From Isochrysis galbana (lineage: Eukaryota; Haptophyta; Isochrysidales; Isochrysidaceae), in NCBI GenBank assembly GCA_018136815.1, contig CM030931.1, positions 1,043,511-1,107,510 of the forward strand: a DNA stretch of 64,000 bases, in the 5' to 3' direction. Of this stretch, positions 20,358-29,769 are shown piece after piece. The notes beneath the pieces were generated by a model that did not search any database, was not told the DNA's origin, and saw nothing but the letters and a program-made list of their open reading frames with translations. Position numbers and translations under genes: made by a program. The number at the start of each line of letters is the position of its first letter. Position 1 is the stretch's first letter.

Positions 20358-21875
20358 CTACTCTGGTATCAATGGTATCACCTTAGCTGGCTGCATGCTT
20401 TCAGATTTTGGTCGAACACCCAGGACATCGAGCTGTAAAATATCGGCTTCACAGCCGAGGATGTCACCCAGGGAAGGGGTTGTGCGGCCGAAATCTCCAT
20501 GCACAAACTCTTTCACGTAGGTGCCGGCCTGGGTGGTGAGGTCTAGCAGGATGAAGCGGGAAGTGATGCAAGTACCTCGAAGAGCGTGAATGGACCGTTG
20601 CCGAACAGCATGAGTCCGTCGGTGCAGCACCCTTAGTGGCGTCAATTGAGCTAGTTCGATTGGGCACTTGGATGAAAGCGTGTCGAGCTCACTTTGTGTG
20701 ACGTCTCGCCCGAGATGCACCACCGCTCGATAATCTTTGATATGCCCGTCCTCACCTTCCTTGACCAAAGCTTGCACGTATGCAGCATCACATACTCGCA
20801 GTCCTCGCACGTGGACGATCTCCGATTCGCAGATTTGTGCCTGTATTTCAGATAGCTTGTTGTCTGGCAAGGTACCTCGGCGCACCCCACGGAGCTCGAG
20901 CATGAAAGGGCGACCGTGACCGAGCATCCGCACATCTACATCTTCACGACCCGCAGAGTGAAAGCGAGCTAGGTCTGCACCAAACGCCTTGATGACACCT
21001 ACTTCAATTTGCTCCTGCACAGAGGTGTTGCATTTCCTCACGCCGTCAATAATCCATGCTGTCTGTGGTAGTTGGCGTGAAAGCTTTATGTAAGACCCCG
21101 TCAGGAAGATAGGGACATGTTCAATGGTACCACTGATGCGTGATGGCGTTTCCGGTTTTGGTGGCGGAAACAAGATGGAGTCAACGAGGAGCTGTAGAGA
21201 TTGAGGATCGGCCAGAGCCTTGATTACGGCCCGAATAGAATCGGTGCTGTCTGACACCTGGCCAAATTGGCCAGTGCCTTTGGAGCCATCGACAACCTCT
21301 TCCGCCCCTTGGTGGTACGGTCTCTTGCGTTGCTTGGGTGGCAAGGGCAACAGAGGGCGGAGAACATCAAGTTCCTGAATCTCGGCCTCTAAGCTCGCAC
21401 GTTTCACAAGAATATTAACTTGAAGCGGCGCCTCGAGTATATTGGTCATGCCAGTCTCGCGAGACACGGGATCGATCAGGGCCCATCTCAGTGCTTCCTT
21501 CAGGTCCACAACATCTTCAAAGCTTTCCACCACAGAATTCAAGCCGCTCTCTCCGGCAGGATCGTCTGGCGGTCTTGTAGCATAAAGCCAGGCAGCACGT
21601 TCACGGACGAGGCAGCTCGAGGGAAGCTGTACGTTGAGAGTGAATTGGTTCGCCTCGAATCCGGCCATCTCTTCGACCAACTGCGTACACAACTCTTGGA
21701 GCAGAGCTCCGTCGAGTGCGCCGACACAGACGGAGCAATTGGAGGCGTCATTGGTTGGTACGTCGTCTTCCAGCTGTTTGTATCTCTGGCTGTTGCGCTC
21801 GGCGCACAGCCTCAGTGCGCATAGACGACAGCATCCCAGCGATTTGGCCAGGCCGCACACGACACCGTCGCCCAT
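20358..21875 (-). CDS. PUS10: tRNA pseudouridine synthase Pus10
   Basis: A 505-codon frame from ATG 21875. The N-terminus has paired cysteines (CCRLCALRLC, then CSVC) as in the Pus10 zinc-binding domain. The middle is THUMP-like, with YIKLSRQLPQTAWIIDG. The catalytic core contains AGREDVDVRMLGHGRPF, whose Asp is the expected nucleophile. The C-terminal LTTQAGTYVKEFVHGDFGRT and PSLGDILGCEADILQLDV are family signatures. Pus10 makes pseudouridine at tRNA positions 54/55. The last about 20 residues after LQLDV are unusual and may be replaced by a spliced end. An ORF1 retroelement fragment lies directly downstream. Confidence 0.92.
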   Translation of the reverse strand: MGDGVVCGLAKSLGCCRLCALRLCAERNSQRYKQLEDDVPTNDASNCSVCVGALDGALLQELCTQLVEEMAGFEANQFTLNVQLPSSCLVRERAAWLYATRPPDDPAGESGLNSVVESFEDVVDLKEALRWALIDPVSRETGMTNILEAPLQVNILVKRASLEAEIQELDVLRPLLPLPPKQRKRPYHQGAEEVVDGSKGTGQFGQVSDSTDSIRAVIKALADPQSLQLLVDSILFPPPKPETPSRISGTIEHVPIFLTGSYIKLSRQLPQTAWIIDGVRKCNTSVQEQIEVGVIKAFGADLARFHSAGREDVDVRMLGHGRPFMLELRGVRRGTLPDNKLSEIQAQICESEIVHVRGLRVCDAAYVQALVKEGEDGHIKDYRAVVHLGRDVTQSELDTLSSKCPIELAQLTPLRVLHRRTHAVRQRSIHALRGTCITSRFILLDLTTQAGTYVKEFVHGDFGRTTPSLGDILGCEADILQLDVLGVRPKSESMQPAKVIPLIPE

Positions 21876-21933
21876 CCGAGAGGGGCGAGGAATGTTTACT
21901 AGCTAAGGAAGTCTACTATCTGTAGTGTCAACT

Positions 21934-22130
21934 ACTTTTATAAGTGGGGGTCAATTGGGGCCTCGCGCCCCCCTCACTCCATCCCAGACACCCCCTGGGT
22001 GGGCCTGCACAATCAACCTCAGCCCCTGCCTTCTCAACTATCAGTAAAACTGATAGGGTCATGGGGGCCTCGTTCCCCCCTTCCTCCATCGCAGACACCG
22101 CCTGGGTGGGCCTGCACACTCAACTCAATT
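21934..22130 (+). mobile_element. Two adjacent hairpin-ATG modules with different stems
   Basis: The first, ACTT-TTAT-AAGT (21934-21945), precedes GGGGGTCAATTGGGGCC, where the ATG has decayed. The second, CTATCAGT-AAA-ACTGATAG (22038-22056), precedes GGTC and ATG 22061 (MGASFPPSSIADTAW). Downstream sequences of the two match each other and 517-420 on the minus strand. They are tandem relatives of one element with entirely different stem sequences. Confidence 0.65.
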
Positions 22131-22202
22131 TGGGCGCGTACATGGCGTACGGGTACGGAGGTACGGAGAGGGTTTACATACTAACTATGGACGTTACGCC
22201 GG

Positions 22203-22360
22203 GGGGGGGGTCGCAAGTGGGAGTTCGCGAGAGCGCGCGGGGCGGGAGGGGGAGCGAGAGAGAGGGAGAGGGAGAGGGAGAGCGAGAGAGCGAGAGCGAG
22301 AGCGAGAGAGAGCGAGCGGCGAGGGAGAGGGAGAGGGAGAGCGAGAGCGAGAGCGGGACC
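22203..22360 (+). repeat. G/A-only polypurine tract
   Basis: About 110 bp of GAGAGC/GAGGGA units, nearly all purine on one strand, after a G run at 22201-22210. Such mirror-like polypurine DNA can form triplexes. The open frames across it are spurious. Confidence 0.8.
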
Positions 22361-22379
22361 GCACATTGTTTGATTGTTT

Positions 22380-22482
22380 CACTACATATTTTCTACATAT
22401 TTGGGCGGATTTCCTACATATTTCGACATATTTTTACTACATATTTGGGCAAGAAAAACTACATATTTCTACCTGCTAGGCC
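22380..22482. mobile_element. hAT subterminal cluster (CTACATATTTGGGC)
   Basis: Four to five copies of CTACATATTTGGGC and variants end at TTTCTACCTGCTAGGCCTA (22486), which resembles a hAT terminus read inwards. The opposite end is not evident, so this is probably a one-ended remnant. Confidence 0.55.
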
Positions 22483-22548
22483 TAGCTGTTGGGCGGTACG
22501 TCTGCATGGCGTCCGCCATGTCCTGGTCGGCTGGTAGGGCGGTCAAAC

Positions 22549-22745
22549 AGTGTTTTTTTATTAGGGGTGAAAAAATGACCATCTCAGAATTGAGGAAATT
22601 TGAGGATTTTTTTCGGGAGAAAGTTCCCAATACACCCAACTAGCACATATCCGGGGCCCATTAGGACCCGGACCCCTCCCTTGGGCCCCCACAACAAAAC
22701 GTAATCGAAAACAGACAAAAGACGCTAAAATCGCAAAAGCTTGAA
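22549..22745 (+). repeat. Dispersed repeat with copies at 54690-54890 (inverted) and 62283-62435
   Basis: GGGCGGTCAAACAGTG, a GGTGAAAAAATGACCATCTC block, AGTTCCCAATACACCCAACT and AGGACCCGG are shared by all three. The copies at 22549 and 54690 also share GACAAAAGACGCTAAAATCG. In the 54690 copy this end abuts the 203-bp tandem array, suggesting the array belongs to the same element. Confidence 0.8.
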
Positions 22746-22915
22746 ATAATAAAACAACTGAGCGTTAGTACCACTACTCCCACTAGCCCGGTACTATCAC
22801 GACACCCCTCAGCGCACTTGCCCGCACGCCTTGAAGTGATGGCACAGACACATACACCAATGCATCCCTTCAAATCTCCCCCCTCGCAAACCCCCGGCTC
22901 CCATTATAACTCCCC
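22740..22915 (+). repeat. Dispersed repeat, inverted copy at 32490-32690
   Basis: AATAAAACAACTGAGCG, TAGTACCACTACTCCCACTA, GCCCGGTAC and, at the other end, CTCGCAAACCCCCGGCTCCC are found again on the opposite strand at 32490-32690. The first block also occurs at 25877-25930. Non-coding; superfamily unknown. Confidence 0.7.
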
Positions 22916-23126
22916 ACAAGTTACAATGAGGGAAAACCCATTGAGGCGGACCGGTCGACGCCGGCCGACTCTCCGGGGAAAAACACCGGGGGGGGGGGGA
23001 GGGACCTCTCGTCGTGAAGCAGAACGGCCCTTACAGCTCGCGCCGCGAGCAGTCCTCGAAGAAATAAATGACTGCGCCCCCCGATACCTGCCACAGGGAC
23101 GTCTTGAGCCACTCCCTTCTTCTCGC

Positions 23127-23998
23127 CCCTCCTGTCGCCAGCCGCCCCCCTTCGCCCGTTTGCTAACGCAAACGGGGCCCGTTTCTTACCGCACTCCATC
23201 GGGGGGGGCGCAAATTCCCCCCTCTCCCTCTCTCCATTCTCCTCCGCCCCTCTCCCTGCGGCGCGTCGCCATGCGGCGCGCCACGGCCTGCTCTCAGAGG
23301 GCCTTTGGGGGCTCCCAGAGGGCCAGCAAGGGCAGCTCAGGGGGCAGTGGAGGCTGGGGCTCAGCCCCTGGCCCCCCCTGCCTCTCCCACGCTTGCCCCT
23401 CGCCTCGCCAGCCCCTGCCAACACAGCCCTCCTCACACTCACCCTCGCCTCTCGCCTCTCGCTCGATGTCGCTTTCGCCGCCGTCCTCGCCCTCGCTCAA
23501 GCCCGCCTGCCCGCCTTCCTCTGCTGACGGGCCTCAGCCCGTCAGCGTCTCCGAAGTCGTCTCCTCCGCCGCGCCTGCCGCCGGTCTGCCTCCTTCCTCA
23601 TTGCCCTCAGGCCCTATCCCCAGGAGGCCGGCAGGGGCCTGGGCGCGCAGCTCAGGGGGCAAGTGAGGCTGGGGCATGGCCCTCGCCCCTCCTACCTCTC
23701 CCTCGCTGGCTCTCGAGCCCCTGCCAGTCGACTGGAGCTGGCTGGGGGGTCCTGATCAGGGGGGCCCAGGGGGAGGAGGGGCTGGTCAGAGGGATGGGCA
23801 GGCCACGACGGGCCAGGGCGGGCGAGTCAGGCGGGCCTGTGGGGAGAGGAATGGGTCAGCAGGGCTGTGTGCTCCTGGCAAGCCATCAGGCGTGCCAGGA
23901 GAGTGGGTGGTTCCTCCCCCATGGCAGGGGAGGAGTGGAGAGAGGGGGGGGCTCGTGCTCGTGCCCCCCCATGGGCGAACTAAGTATAAACTTAGTTG
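23127..23998. mobile_element. Mosaic of GC-rich retroelement fragments
   Basis: 23127-23397 repeats the window start. 23466-23640 is a gag-like 5' end (MSLSPPSSPSLKPACPPSSA) as at 36648. 23905-23998 is, on the minus strand, the hairpin AACTAAGT-TTAT-ACTTAGTT (23979-23998) with ATG at 23972 as in the element at 26951. The junctions are abrupt. No intact gene. Confidence 0.6.
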
Positions 23999-24431
23999 AA
24001 GTTGACGGAGCGTATAATACGTATACGCGACAAGTTGCCATAGCCACACACTCTTTGACTCAAACTCTGCCAATAGACACATTACTTCATCACGCGCCCG
24101 CCTCTGATCTCATCATTATCCAGCCGTATTGACACAACGGAGTGAAACCACGAGTTGCCACAACAAGCGCAACGTTGAACTCTGACAAACACACCCAAAT
24201 CCGATCGTTGTAGATCGTTGCAAGGAGCTAGAGCCGGACATGGCAGGCGGGTTGTGGGAGAGAACGATAAGAATGAATGGCAGGGGAACTCCCATGTGAC
24301 GGCTGAGCAATCTCTATTGCAGCGTATGGATCAAGGCATTGACGACAACAAGTTGCCTTGCATTCTCTTGCCATACAGTGATGTCTTGTTGTGCATTCCA
24401 AGCTCATCTGAGCATGAAGGATACCGAATTA

Positions 24432-25576
24432 TTAAAGTTCCACCGGCTCTGGAGGTGGCTTGACGATTGCCACGCAGCGTATACATCGGGACATCGACGC
24501 CAACCAGCTGCTTTGCGATCTGCCGTTTGCGTTCGGAGGTTGGGCGATGTTTATGCGGGTTGCACGCGATGAGAGTTCATGAGTGGCTGACTCTGCAAGC
24601 GCATTTTTCTCCCACTGCACCTCTGCTTGCCTTTGCAGCAGTGCAAGATCCATCTGATGGTTTGCGGCATCAAAGAAAACGACGTGAGATGGTAGGACAC
24701 TGCGTAAGCGTAGGAGTGATGCCAAAACGCACAAGACGGGATACTCGCATGCTGCCTGTATTTAGCGCCAACACAGCCATAGCGTTGACTTCAAGCAACC
24801 TCTTGGGTATCAACATGTGGACACGGGCTGGCACTCACCTTATAATCGTTGGATTCGAGGTAGTAACGAGCTTCTCCTGCTGTGCACTTGCAATGACGTT
24901 GGAATGCTAGCATTTGTGTACGCTGCATCTCCTCTCGTACCTCTCCAGCTGCTCGTTGCGCCCAGACAAGTAGAGTACTGCCAGGCCTCACGCAACGACG
25001 CTTCAGGCCATTTAGGCGCTGCAATTCCTCTGACTCCATTTGATGACGCATGCAAATTGCGGAAAACGTGTCGTATGGCCCCACCAAATAAGGAACTAGA
25101 ACTGAAGATCCATGTAGGCCGCCCTCACCTCCGGCTTGCTCGGACGGGTCAGCAGGCGCTTCATCTTGCTTGCAATTTATCGGCACGGAAGTTGTCATTG
25201 CTGGTCGCAGCAGCTTCAAGCCACTGGCTGGGGTAGATGCCAGATCTTCTGTTTTCAACTGAGGCTGCTGAGCCACACACATAGTGCCGCTGGGATCTTG
25301 GAAAACAACCACATCTGAAGCCTCCGTCGAATCAGTCGCGCACAGGTGAGGTCGCCGTAAAGGCTCCGACGGTCGCAGCCACAGCTGGTCTAAGGCAGCC
25401 GTGGCGGATTCGTCCTCCAAATGCACGCCAAATCTACAGCCCTGAGCAGTTTGAGACGGGTCACGGCAGCACGTCCAGCCAAGGCGACGGTGCTGGCCTG
25501 GGTGGTACCAGCACTGATCCTGCTCGTCTCCAGGCGAGTACAGCCTCTCGCAGCGCACGCAACGCGAGAGCGACAT
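24432..25576 (-). CDS. CHORD-like zinc finger / LysM domain protein, two exons
   Basis: Exon 1 is 24839-25576 and exon 2 is 24432-24653. The 185-nt intron has donor GTGAGTGC and acceptor ACCATCAG, phase 0; the product is 319 residues. The N-terminus has a Cys/His cluster (CVRCERLYSP, DQCWYHPG, GWTCC, GCRFGVH) closely resembling a CHORD zinc-binding module. A LysM domain follows at about residues 160-205 (VPYLVGPYDTFSAICMRH through RPGSTLLVW). The spliced joint gives ARYYLESNDYK-MDLALLQ, which resembles a UBA-type helix bundle and supports the intron. LysM modules bind glycans or act intracellularly. No signal peptide is visible, so an intracellular role is more likely. The long frame before 25576 lacks an ATG, so a 5' exon is possible. 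Confidence 0.75.
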
Positions 25577-25802
25577 GGTCCAAATGAAGCGCGCGTGTGC
25601 CAGCGGCGGACAGGGAGACGCGTGGACGTCTCGTATGCACGTCTCGACCTCCTCACGCCCGGGAGCGGCCTCTGCCTGAACGGCGTGCCTTGAGAGAAGA
25701 ATGGGGAAGGGGGTCACGGCAGGGGGGCGAAAGAGGCTTCCTTCTCGTCGAGACGGTCATAAGAGTCAGAGAAAAGTGTCCGCTTCTTCTTGGCCCAGAT
25801 GG

Positions 25803-25880
25803 TGTCTGTCAGAGTTTTCTTGTTCGTGCTGGTTTAATTAACCTTAGTATTATGGGACCGTACCCTTCATCGGCAACCGA
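25803..25880 (-). promoter_or_regulatory. Shared upstream element, partial, of the LysM gene
   Basis: Contains the GTTGCCGATGA core, the TCCCA block, TTAAACCAGC and AAAACTCTGACAGAC as in the other copies, but lacks the GC-rich inverted repeat, which is replaced by repeat DNA at 25877. It lies about 230-300 nt before ATG 25576, farther than in the other three genes. Confidence 0.5.
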
Positions 25881-26174
25881 ATAAAACATCTGAGCGTTAG
25901 AACCACTACTCCCACTAGCCCGGTACTTTGATGAATAGGGAACACGGGCAGAAATCCACATCACCCAGCAACCCCCCAACAAAGGGCCATAAGGTGGGTC
26001 TAGTTGCTAGTTGAAATCAGTGCCATCGCTGAAGCAGCATCGTGTACAGTGTAAAAAAAATTCCCCAACCCATCCTCGACCCCCGAACCACTGGCCTTCC
26101 CAGCCCAGCATTCTGGTCCGCTGAGCCGCCGGTCCTCCAGAAAGTTCAGAGATGGTAAAACTAATGCTCTCATT

Positions 26175-26560
26175 TATCAGTAAACTGATAGGGTCATGGA
26201 GCGCGCGCCGCCTCCCTCCCTCGCTACCGCTGCCCTCGCCGCGTTGGACGAAGCTCTGATGGACACGCCAATGTCGCCGAAGCGACCGCGCCAGGACGAC
26301 CCCCCCAGCCAGGTGGGCACCGGAACCGCCCCGCCACGTCCCAGCATCACCACGAACAGCGTGCGAGAAGCTGCCATGCTGGCAGAAATGCTACATACAG
26401 CGCGCACAAGCACAAGCCCCACAACACCCTCCACAGCCACACATGGCACAGCCCACGGACAGGACGATCCATCAGGGAAGACCCCCGGGTCTGGCCTCTA
26501 CACAGCCGCGATACCGCCCTCGCGCTCGCGCGCGAGGGGCAGGCCCGGCACCATCAATGC
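26175..26560 (+). mobile_element. ORF1-type retroelement 5' fragment (hairpin TATCAGT/ACTGATA)
   Basis: TATCAGT-AA-ACTGATA (26175-26190) is followed by GGGTC and ATG 26196, reading MERAPPPSLATAALAALDE and a basic PKRPRQDD motif that may be a nuclear signal. At about 26560 it is fused to LINE 3' sequence in the opposite orientation. Confidence 0.7.
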
Positions 26561-26950
26561 CACAGAGCGCTTGTGCTACCGCGGTCAGGTTCGTGCCCAG
26601 CATTAGTGTGCCTTTGTCGTTGATTGTAAAGACGGGGGCGCAAAGCTCACGCGGGGACTTGAGCTTCGGTTTTCTCCCTTGGGAGGCTTTGTTGGTGCGT
26701 GCGGCCGAGGACCTGTCCGGGGGTTCGAGGCCTCTGACACTGACAAGGATCGTGCGTGAATCTGCTTAGAGTCTTTTCGATGATCGGTAGGGGTAGGTAA
26801 AAATATGTACATATCGTACTACGTATTTGGGCCCTTCCTGGGCGAGTCTACATATTTGGGGGGGGGGCGGCGTATCTCCCTACATATTTGCGTATCTCCC
26901 TACATACATATTTGGGGGGGGCGGGGCGTATCTCCTACATATGTTGGGCC

Positions 26951-27709
26951 AACTAAGTTTATACTTGGTTGACCCATGGGGGGGCACGAGCCCCCCCCTC
27001 TCTCCACTCCTCCCCTGCCATGGGGGAGGAACCACCCATCCTCCTGGCATGCCTGATGGCTTGCCAGGAGGCCACTGCCCTACTGACCCACTCCCTTCCC
27101 CACAGGCTCGCCCCATTCGCCCATCCTGGCCCCTCGTGACCAGCCCATTGCTCCAACCCCCCTCCCCCCCTGGTCGACAGGCAGACAGGTGCAGACTGGG
27201 GGCCCCAGAGGCTCGGGAGCGCCAGCGAGGGAGAGGCAGGGGAGGCCAGGGCCCAGCCCCAGCCTCCTCTGCCCCCTGAGCTGGCCTCCAGGAGCCTCCA
27301 GGGGCCGCCAGAGGGCAGCTGGAGGCCTGCCGCAGGCGCGCCATCGCGCGTGCCGCAGGAGAGGGGAGAGAGAGCGCGGAAAAGGGGGTGGGCGCGAGCG
27401 AGAGCTCCGCCCACCGGAAAATCGGTAAGTCTCGCGCCTGTTTACAGGATAAGACGAGACAGAGTGGGCCGCCCACTCGGAGACACAGGAGGAAGGGGGG
27501 GAAAGATCACCGGGGGGTGGCGCGGGCCACCGGACCATATCTAAGCCCTCCACCCCAATCCCCCTAGTAGTGTACGGGGGGAGCCGCCTGATGGCGGGGG
27601 GAGAAGGGCCGGGGAATGGGGGTGTAGAGAGTATGCTACGTGCTACTTGTAGTGGGTAGTGGTTCCATTCGCCGCGAGTGCGGTAAGAATATTAAAAGGT
27701 TTTTTTTCC
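26951..27709 (+). mobile_element. 759-bp retroelement with 5'-terminal hairpin and 3' oligo(T)
   Basis: Flanked by the 17-bp direct repeat CCTACATATGTTGGGCC (26934-26950 and 27710-27726). The first inserted base begins the hairpin AACTAAGT-TTAT-ACTTGGTT, followed by GACCC and ATG 26976. The last bases are GTAAGAATATTAAAAGG plus eight T. No conserved protein is encoded; the frames are GC-driven. It is therefore a non-autonomous, SINE-like element mobilised in trans. Its 3' half recurs at 54960-55325. Confidence 0.85.
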
Positions 27710-27898
27710 CCTACATATGTTGGGCCCACTCGCGCGAGGAGGGGGAGGGGGGGGGGGGCACGCGGGAATGACCGTTTTGTTCGGTGAGTCGCAACGGCGC
27801 GAACGAGTACGTGATACTTTCACGTGTTTCTTTAAGACTTGGTAGAGGGGGCGGAGGGCGGTGGCAACAAGTGACGGGAGCGACGGGCGGCGAGCGTC

Positions 27899-28212
27899 AT
27901 GCCGCCAAATGACAGCCAAGCAGGTCATGCCACTCTCCCCTTCCTTCCCCTCGCCCCTCTCTCTGCCCCTGCCCCATGCGTGCTGACCCGCGCCCGCACA
28001 TCTCCCTCGCCCTTGCAGGTCAGCGAGGCCGCAAACGCCGCTGCACGAGCCGCGTGGCGTGGCGTGGGAGCGGCGGCAGTGATGCTGCGAGCCCCACGTC
28101 CGCACGCGAGGTCGACGGCGGCGACTGCTGCAGCGTGTGCTCGGACGACACCGCGGACGAGTCCACGAACGAGAGCCAGGAGATCGACTGCACCGAGGAC
28201 GACCACACACCG
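27899..28212 (+). pseudogene. Short frame with acidic/Cys segment, interrupted by a LINE
   Basis: From ATG 27899 a Pro-rich start leads to a possible splice acceptor (CCCTTGCAG at about 28019) and then a frame ending in DCCSVCSDDTADESTNE and DCTEDDHTPSSW. The LINE at 28230 sits in the last codons. Skipping it the frame would continue KVGKTPC and stop. Function unknown; it may be captured host sequence within the hAT element. Confidence 0.35.
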
Positions 28213-28229
28213 TCATCTTGGAAGGTGGG

Positions 28230-28707
28230 GGCGACAACCAAAAAAAAGATTTGACACGGGCGCCTTTCGCCCCTTGTACGAGTCGAACGATAAAGGTAAT
28301 CTCACTCCCAGCGCGGAGCTACTAGCCCTAGCCACAAGACTAGGAGTAGAATACATGGTAAAGTCCGACCCCGACACGGGCTCCGAGAAGAGCCAAAACG
28401 CAACAGGAAAAAGAACGAACTAACACGACCAGCCGATAATCTGCGTAGAACCCTTGACCGCGCGGAAACACAATGCACTGGGAAAAAAGAATCAGAGTGA
28501 ACCTTACAACAAGCCTGCCCCGAAAACACATCCAAAACCGGGCCCGTGGTAGCGCACCAGGGCCGCACCCCCGACACCGAAGACAAAGGAAAGAGGGGGG
28601 GAAGGGGAGGAGGTGGAAGAAAGGGATGGAAGGGCGATGTATGATACGCGGAGAAAGGTGCTGTCTAGCATAGGTGTGTAGCCCTGAATCTTCAGATCTT
28701 TTTTTTT
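28230..28707 (+). mobile_element. 5'-truncated LINE copy, plus strand, 17-bp target duplication
   Basis: Flanked by TCATCTTGGAAGGTGGG (28213-28229 and 28708-28724). It encodes only the end of an ORF2 relative (RPLYESNDKGNLTPSAELLA, compare APVFTINDKGTLTLGMNLSA elsewhere), then a 3'UTR ending CCCTGAATCTTCAGATC and a T run. It is a second LINE subfamily, also T-tailed. Confidence 0.82.
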
Positions 28708-29127
28708 TCATCTTGGAAGGTGGGCAAAACACCTTGCTAGATAGTAGATAGATAATTAATAGATAAGTAGGTGTTCGGAGATCTCGGAGTGCGTGAGCGC
28801 GTTAGCTTACTTAGTAGAAAAGCAGAAAACTTGACTACATAACTACATATTTTCTACATATTTGGGCGTGGAGTCTACATATTTTCAACATATTTCAGCG
28901 ACATATTTGGGCGATTTTTTCTACATATTTTTACCTACCCTTAATGATCGGCACGTGGTGAAAGGTTTAGTTGTCGAATTCTACTTTGTAGAAGTCGCCT
29001 ATTATGTATCTCCATGCTACAAGCTAGAGAGCTTTGAGGCTGTCGGGTGTCCGTGCGTTCGGGTATGCGAACAGTCTATCCTTGATTTTCTGGACCGTTG
29101 ATCTGTTCCTTTCAGGCGTGTAGCCAG

Positions 29128-29769
29128 AAGTGAGAAGCAGAGACCTCAGTATAAACATACAGAGGTTAGAATGAGCATCCACGATGCATGAGATGGATGT
29201 ATCCATGATAGTCAAGGAGCACAAGATCGCCCGCCTGGCTGAAGGACATGTCGTAAATTGCGTCTGTGTCAGCTTGTTGATCTTCATTTTCTGAGTCTGG
29301 GCATGCCCCTGAGGGGCGGGTCCAAGGGGGAGTAGGGGTCAGTCGCGTCATGAGTTGGCGAGGGTGGAGAGGCAGGAGCTTAGGCTGTCTGGGAGGTCTT
29401 GGGTTGAGTGTGGCGGCTGGCGTTTTCCCTCTGTGTTGGACAGAGACGAATGGGGCTTTCTTGCGTCAGATAGATTGTCAGGACGTTGTGCCCATAAGGG
29501 CCACCCGGCCGCAGGCCGCTCCGCCGAGGCGGCGCGACCCTTGCCAGGGTGGGGTGAGATTATTAAAAGGTCTAGTTGAATTTAATTGGTGAGCCCCCCC
29601 CCCCCCCACACCCATCACATAGCTGCGCCCATATGTATAAAAATAGCCGTAGAGGACAAAGCAATCAAACATCCAAGGAGGGTGTGCCGAAGTGCCAAAG
29701 CGGAAGCAACTCGCCATAGATTCTTCACCGGCCTCTTCACATGAGCGGAGGCAATTCCTCTCTTAAATG
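29128..29769. other. No supported gene
   Basis: Low-complexity sequence including a C run at 29589-29604. GAGATTATTAAAAGG at 29550 resembles the retroelement 3' motif but lacks the T tail. Possibly the 3'UTR of the sulfotransferase gene. Confidence 0.35.

Larger units (their letters stand above)
26788..28943. mobile_element. hAT element with 8-bp duplication, filled with nested retroelements
   Basis: Left end TAGGGGTAGGTAAAAATATG; right end, inverted, TAAGGGTAGGTAAAAATATG. The flanking direct repeat is ATGATCGG (26780-26787 and 28944-28951). Subterminal CTACATATTTGGGC arrays occur at both ends. No hAT transposase is recognisable inside; the interior includes a retroelement (26951-27709), a disrupted frame (27899-28212) and a LINE 3' copy (28230-28707). 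Confidence 0.88.
26567..29127 (-). mobile_element. LINE ORF2 3' fragment split by a hAT insertion
   Basis: The minus-strand pieces 29127-28952 (PERNRSTVQKIKDRLFAYP) and 26779-26567 (reading to APVFTINDKGTL) join exactly across the hAT element when one copy of ATGATCGG is removed. The LINE was thus present first. The reading frame is degraded. Confidence 0.8.

Noticed and set aside
22181..22382. Leu/Ser- or Arg/Ser-repeat frames
   Set aside because: They are translations of the polypurine microsatellite.
23786..24132. Overlapping long GC-rich frames with Pro/Gly/Arg composition on both strands (also 27..., 57576-57995)
   Set aside because: Such frames stay open by base composition, overlap on all strands and coincide with repeats; none has a conserved domain.
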